From NCBI GenBank assembly GCA_945787625.1, contig CALZJL010000087.1:1-5721 (forward strand): a stretch of DNA of 5,721 nucleotides, given 5' to 3'. This stretch comes from an uncultured Prevotellaceae bacterium (GTDB taxonomy: Bacteria; Bacteroidota; Bacteroidia; Bacteroidales; Bacteroidaceae). The notes under the pieces are model-generated. The model searched no databases. It was given only the letters and a program-made list of their open reading frames with translations, and was not told the DNA's origin. Below, piece after piece: positions 5,398 through 5,721 of this stretch. Numbering within the stretch: the stretch's first letter is position 1; each line of letters opens with the position of its first letter. Made by a program: the position numbers and the translations under genes.

Positions 5398-5721
5398 CTA
5401 TCTACGTTTGCTTACGATGGCGTCGATTACGGCTACGGCTGTGATGGTGACGATGTCGCGGACGCTGCTTTCGAAGTCGGTGAAGTGTATGGGCTTGTTG
5501 AGACCCATCTGGAGGGGACCGATGACTTCGACTTCACTGGCCATGTATTGTATGAGTTTGCTGGCTGCGTTGGCGCTGGTGAGGTTGGGGAAGATGAGGG
5601 TGTTGACGTCGCGGCCTTTGAGGCGGGTGAAGGGGTATTTGCGGTCGCGTAGCTGTCGGTCGAGGGCAAAGTTGACTTGCATCTCTCCGTCGAGCAGGCG
5701 GTCGGGGTCTTCGCTTTGGAG
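5398..5721 (-). CDS. maeB: NADP-dependent malic enzyme, C-terminal part (start outside window)
   Basis: Only the last 107 codons are present; the reading frame is open to the window edge (beginning LQSEDPDRLLDGEMQVN) and ends in TAG. The full enzyme oxidatively decarboxylates malate to pyruvate and CO2 with NADP+. What is visible is the end of the phosphate acetyltransferase-like domain that is fused C-terminally in the large bacterial malic enzymes (about 750-770 residues), where it serves regulation and assembly. Supporting stretches are DGEMQVNFAL, YPFTRLKG, NTLIFPNLTSANAASKLIQ, GPLQMGLNKPIHF and SSVRDIVTITAVAVIDA. The SVRDIV and MGLNKPIH motifs match MaeB-type proteins better than free-standing Pta, which typically ends differently; a stand-alone phosphate acetyltransferase is the main alternative and cannot be fully excluded without the N-terminal part. 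An internal ATG at 5682 is not the real start. It is convergent with ribE and shares its terminator. Confidence 0.88.
   Translation of the reverse strand, partial: LQSEDPDRLLDGEMQVNFALDRQLRDRKYPFTRLKGRDVNTLIFPNLTSANAASKLIQYMASEVEVIGPLQMGLNKPIHFTDFESSVRDIVTITAVAVIDAIVSKRR

Overview
The window looks like chromosomal DNA from a member of the Bacteroidota, probably the order Bacteroidales. Three things point there. The two best promoter candidates match the phylum-specific -7 box TAnnTTTG, gene starts lack Shine-Dalgarno sequences, and the gene set is typical: a TolC-first ABC efflux operon, riboflavin synthase, and a malic enzyme with a phosphotransacetylase-like C-terminus. The genus cannot be told from the sequence.

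Positions 1-4532, all on the minus strand, hold a four-gene efflux operon read from right to left. In transcription order it encodes a TolC-family outer membrane channel (4532-3192), a MacA/HlyD-type lipoprotein adaptor (3195-2035), a MacB/LolD-type ATPase (2025-1240) and a MacB/FtsX-type permease (1221-1). The first two genes overlap as ATGA, and the other gaps are 9 and 18 nt. Together they supply every part of a tripartite pump: ATPase and permease in the inner membrane, adaptor in the periplasm, channel in the outer membrane. The substrate cannot be inferred. The permease stop codon is at the window edge, so further operon members could lie beyond it.

Positions 4533-4694 form an AT-rich divergent promoter region with a -7-like box facing each way and two different perfect tandem 8-bp repeats. 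Positions 4695-5306 (+) encode a complete riboflavin synthase with its key catalytic residues conserved. Positions 5307-5397 separate convergent genes and carry a strong hairpin that can terminate transcription from both sides. Positions 5398-5721 (-) are the C-terminal 107 codons of an NADP-dependent malic enzyme whose start lies outside the window.

No clearly new system is visible; this is mostly an ordinary chromosomal region. The points most worth a second look are the paired tandem repeats between the divergent promoters, the in-frame adjacency of the split MacB halves, the strong G+T excess on the plus strand whatever the gene direction, and an unusually cysteine-rich riboflavin synthase.
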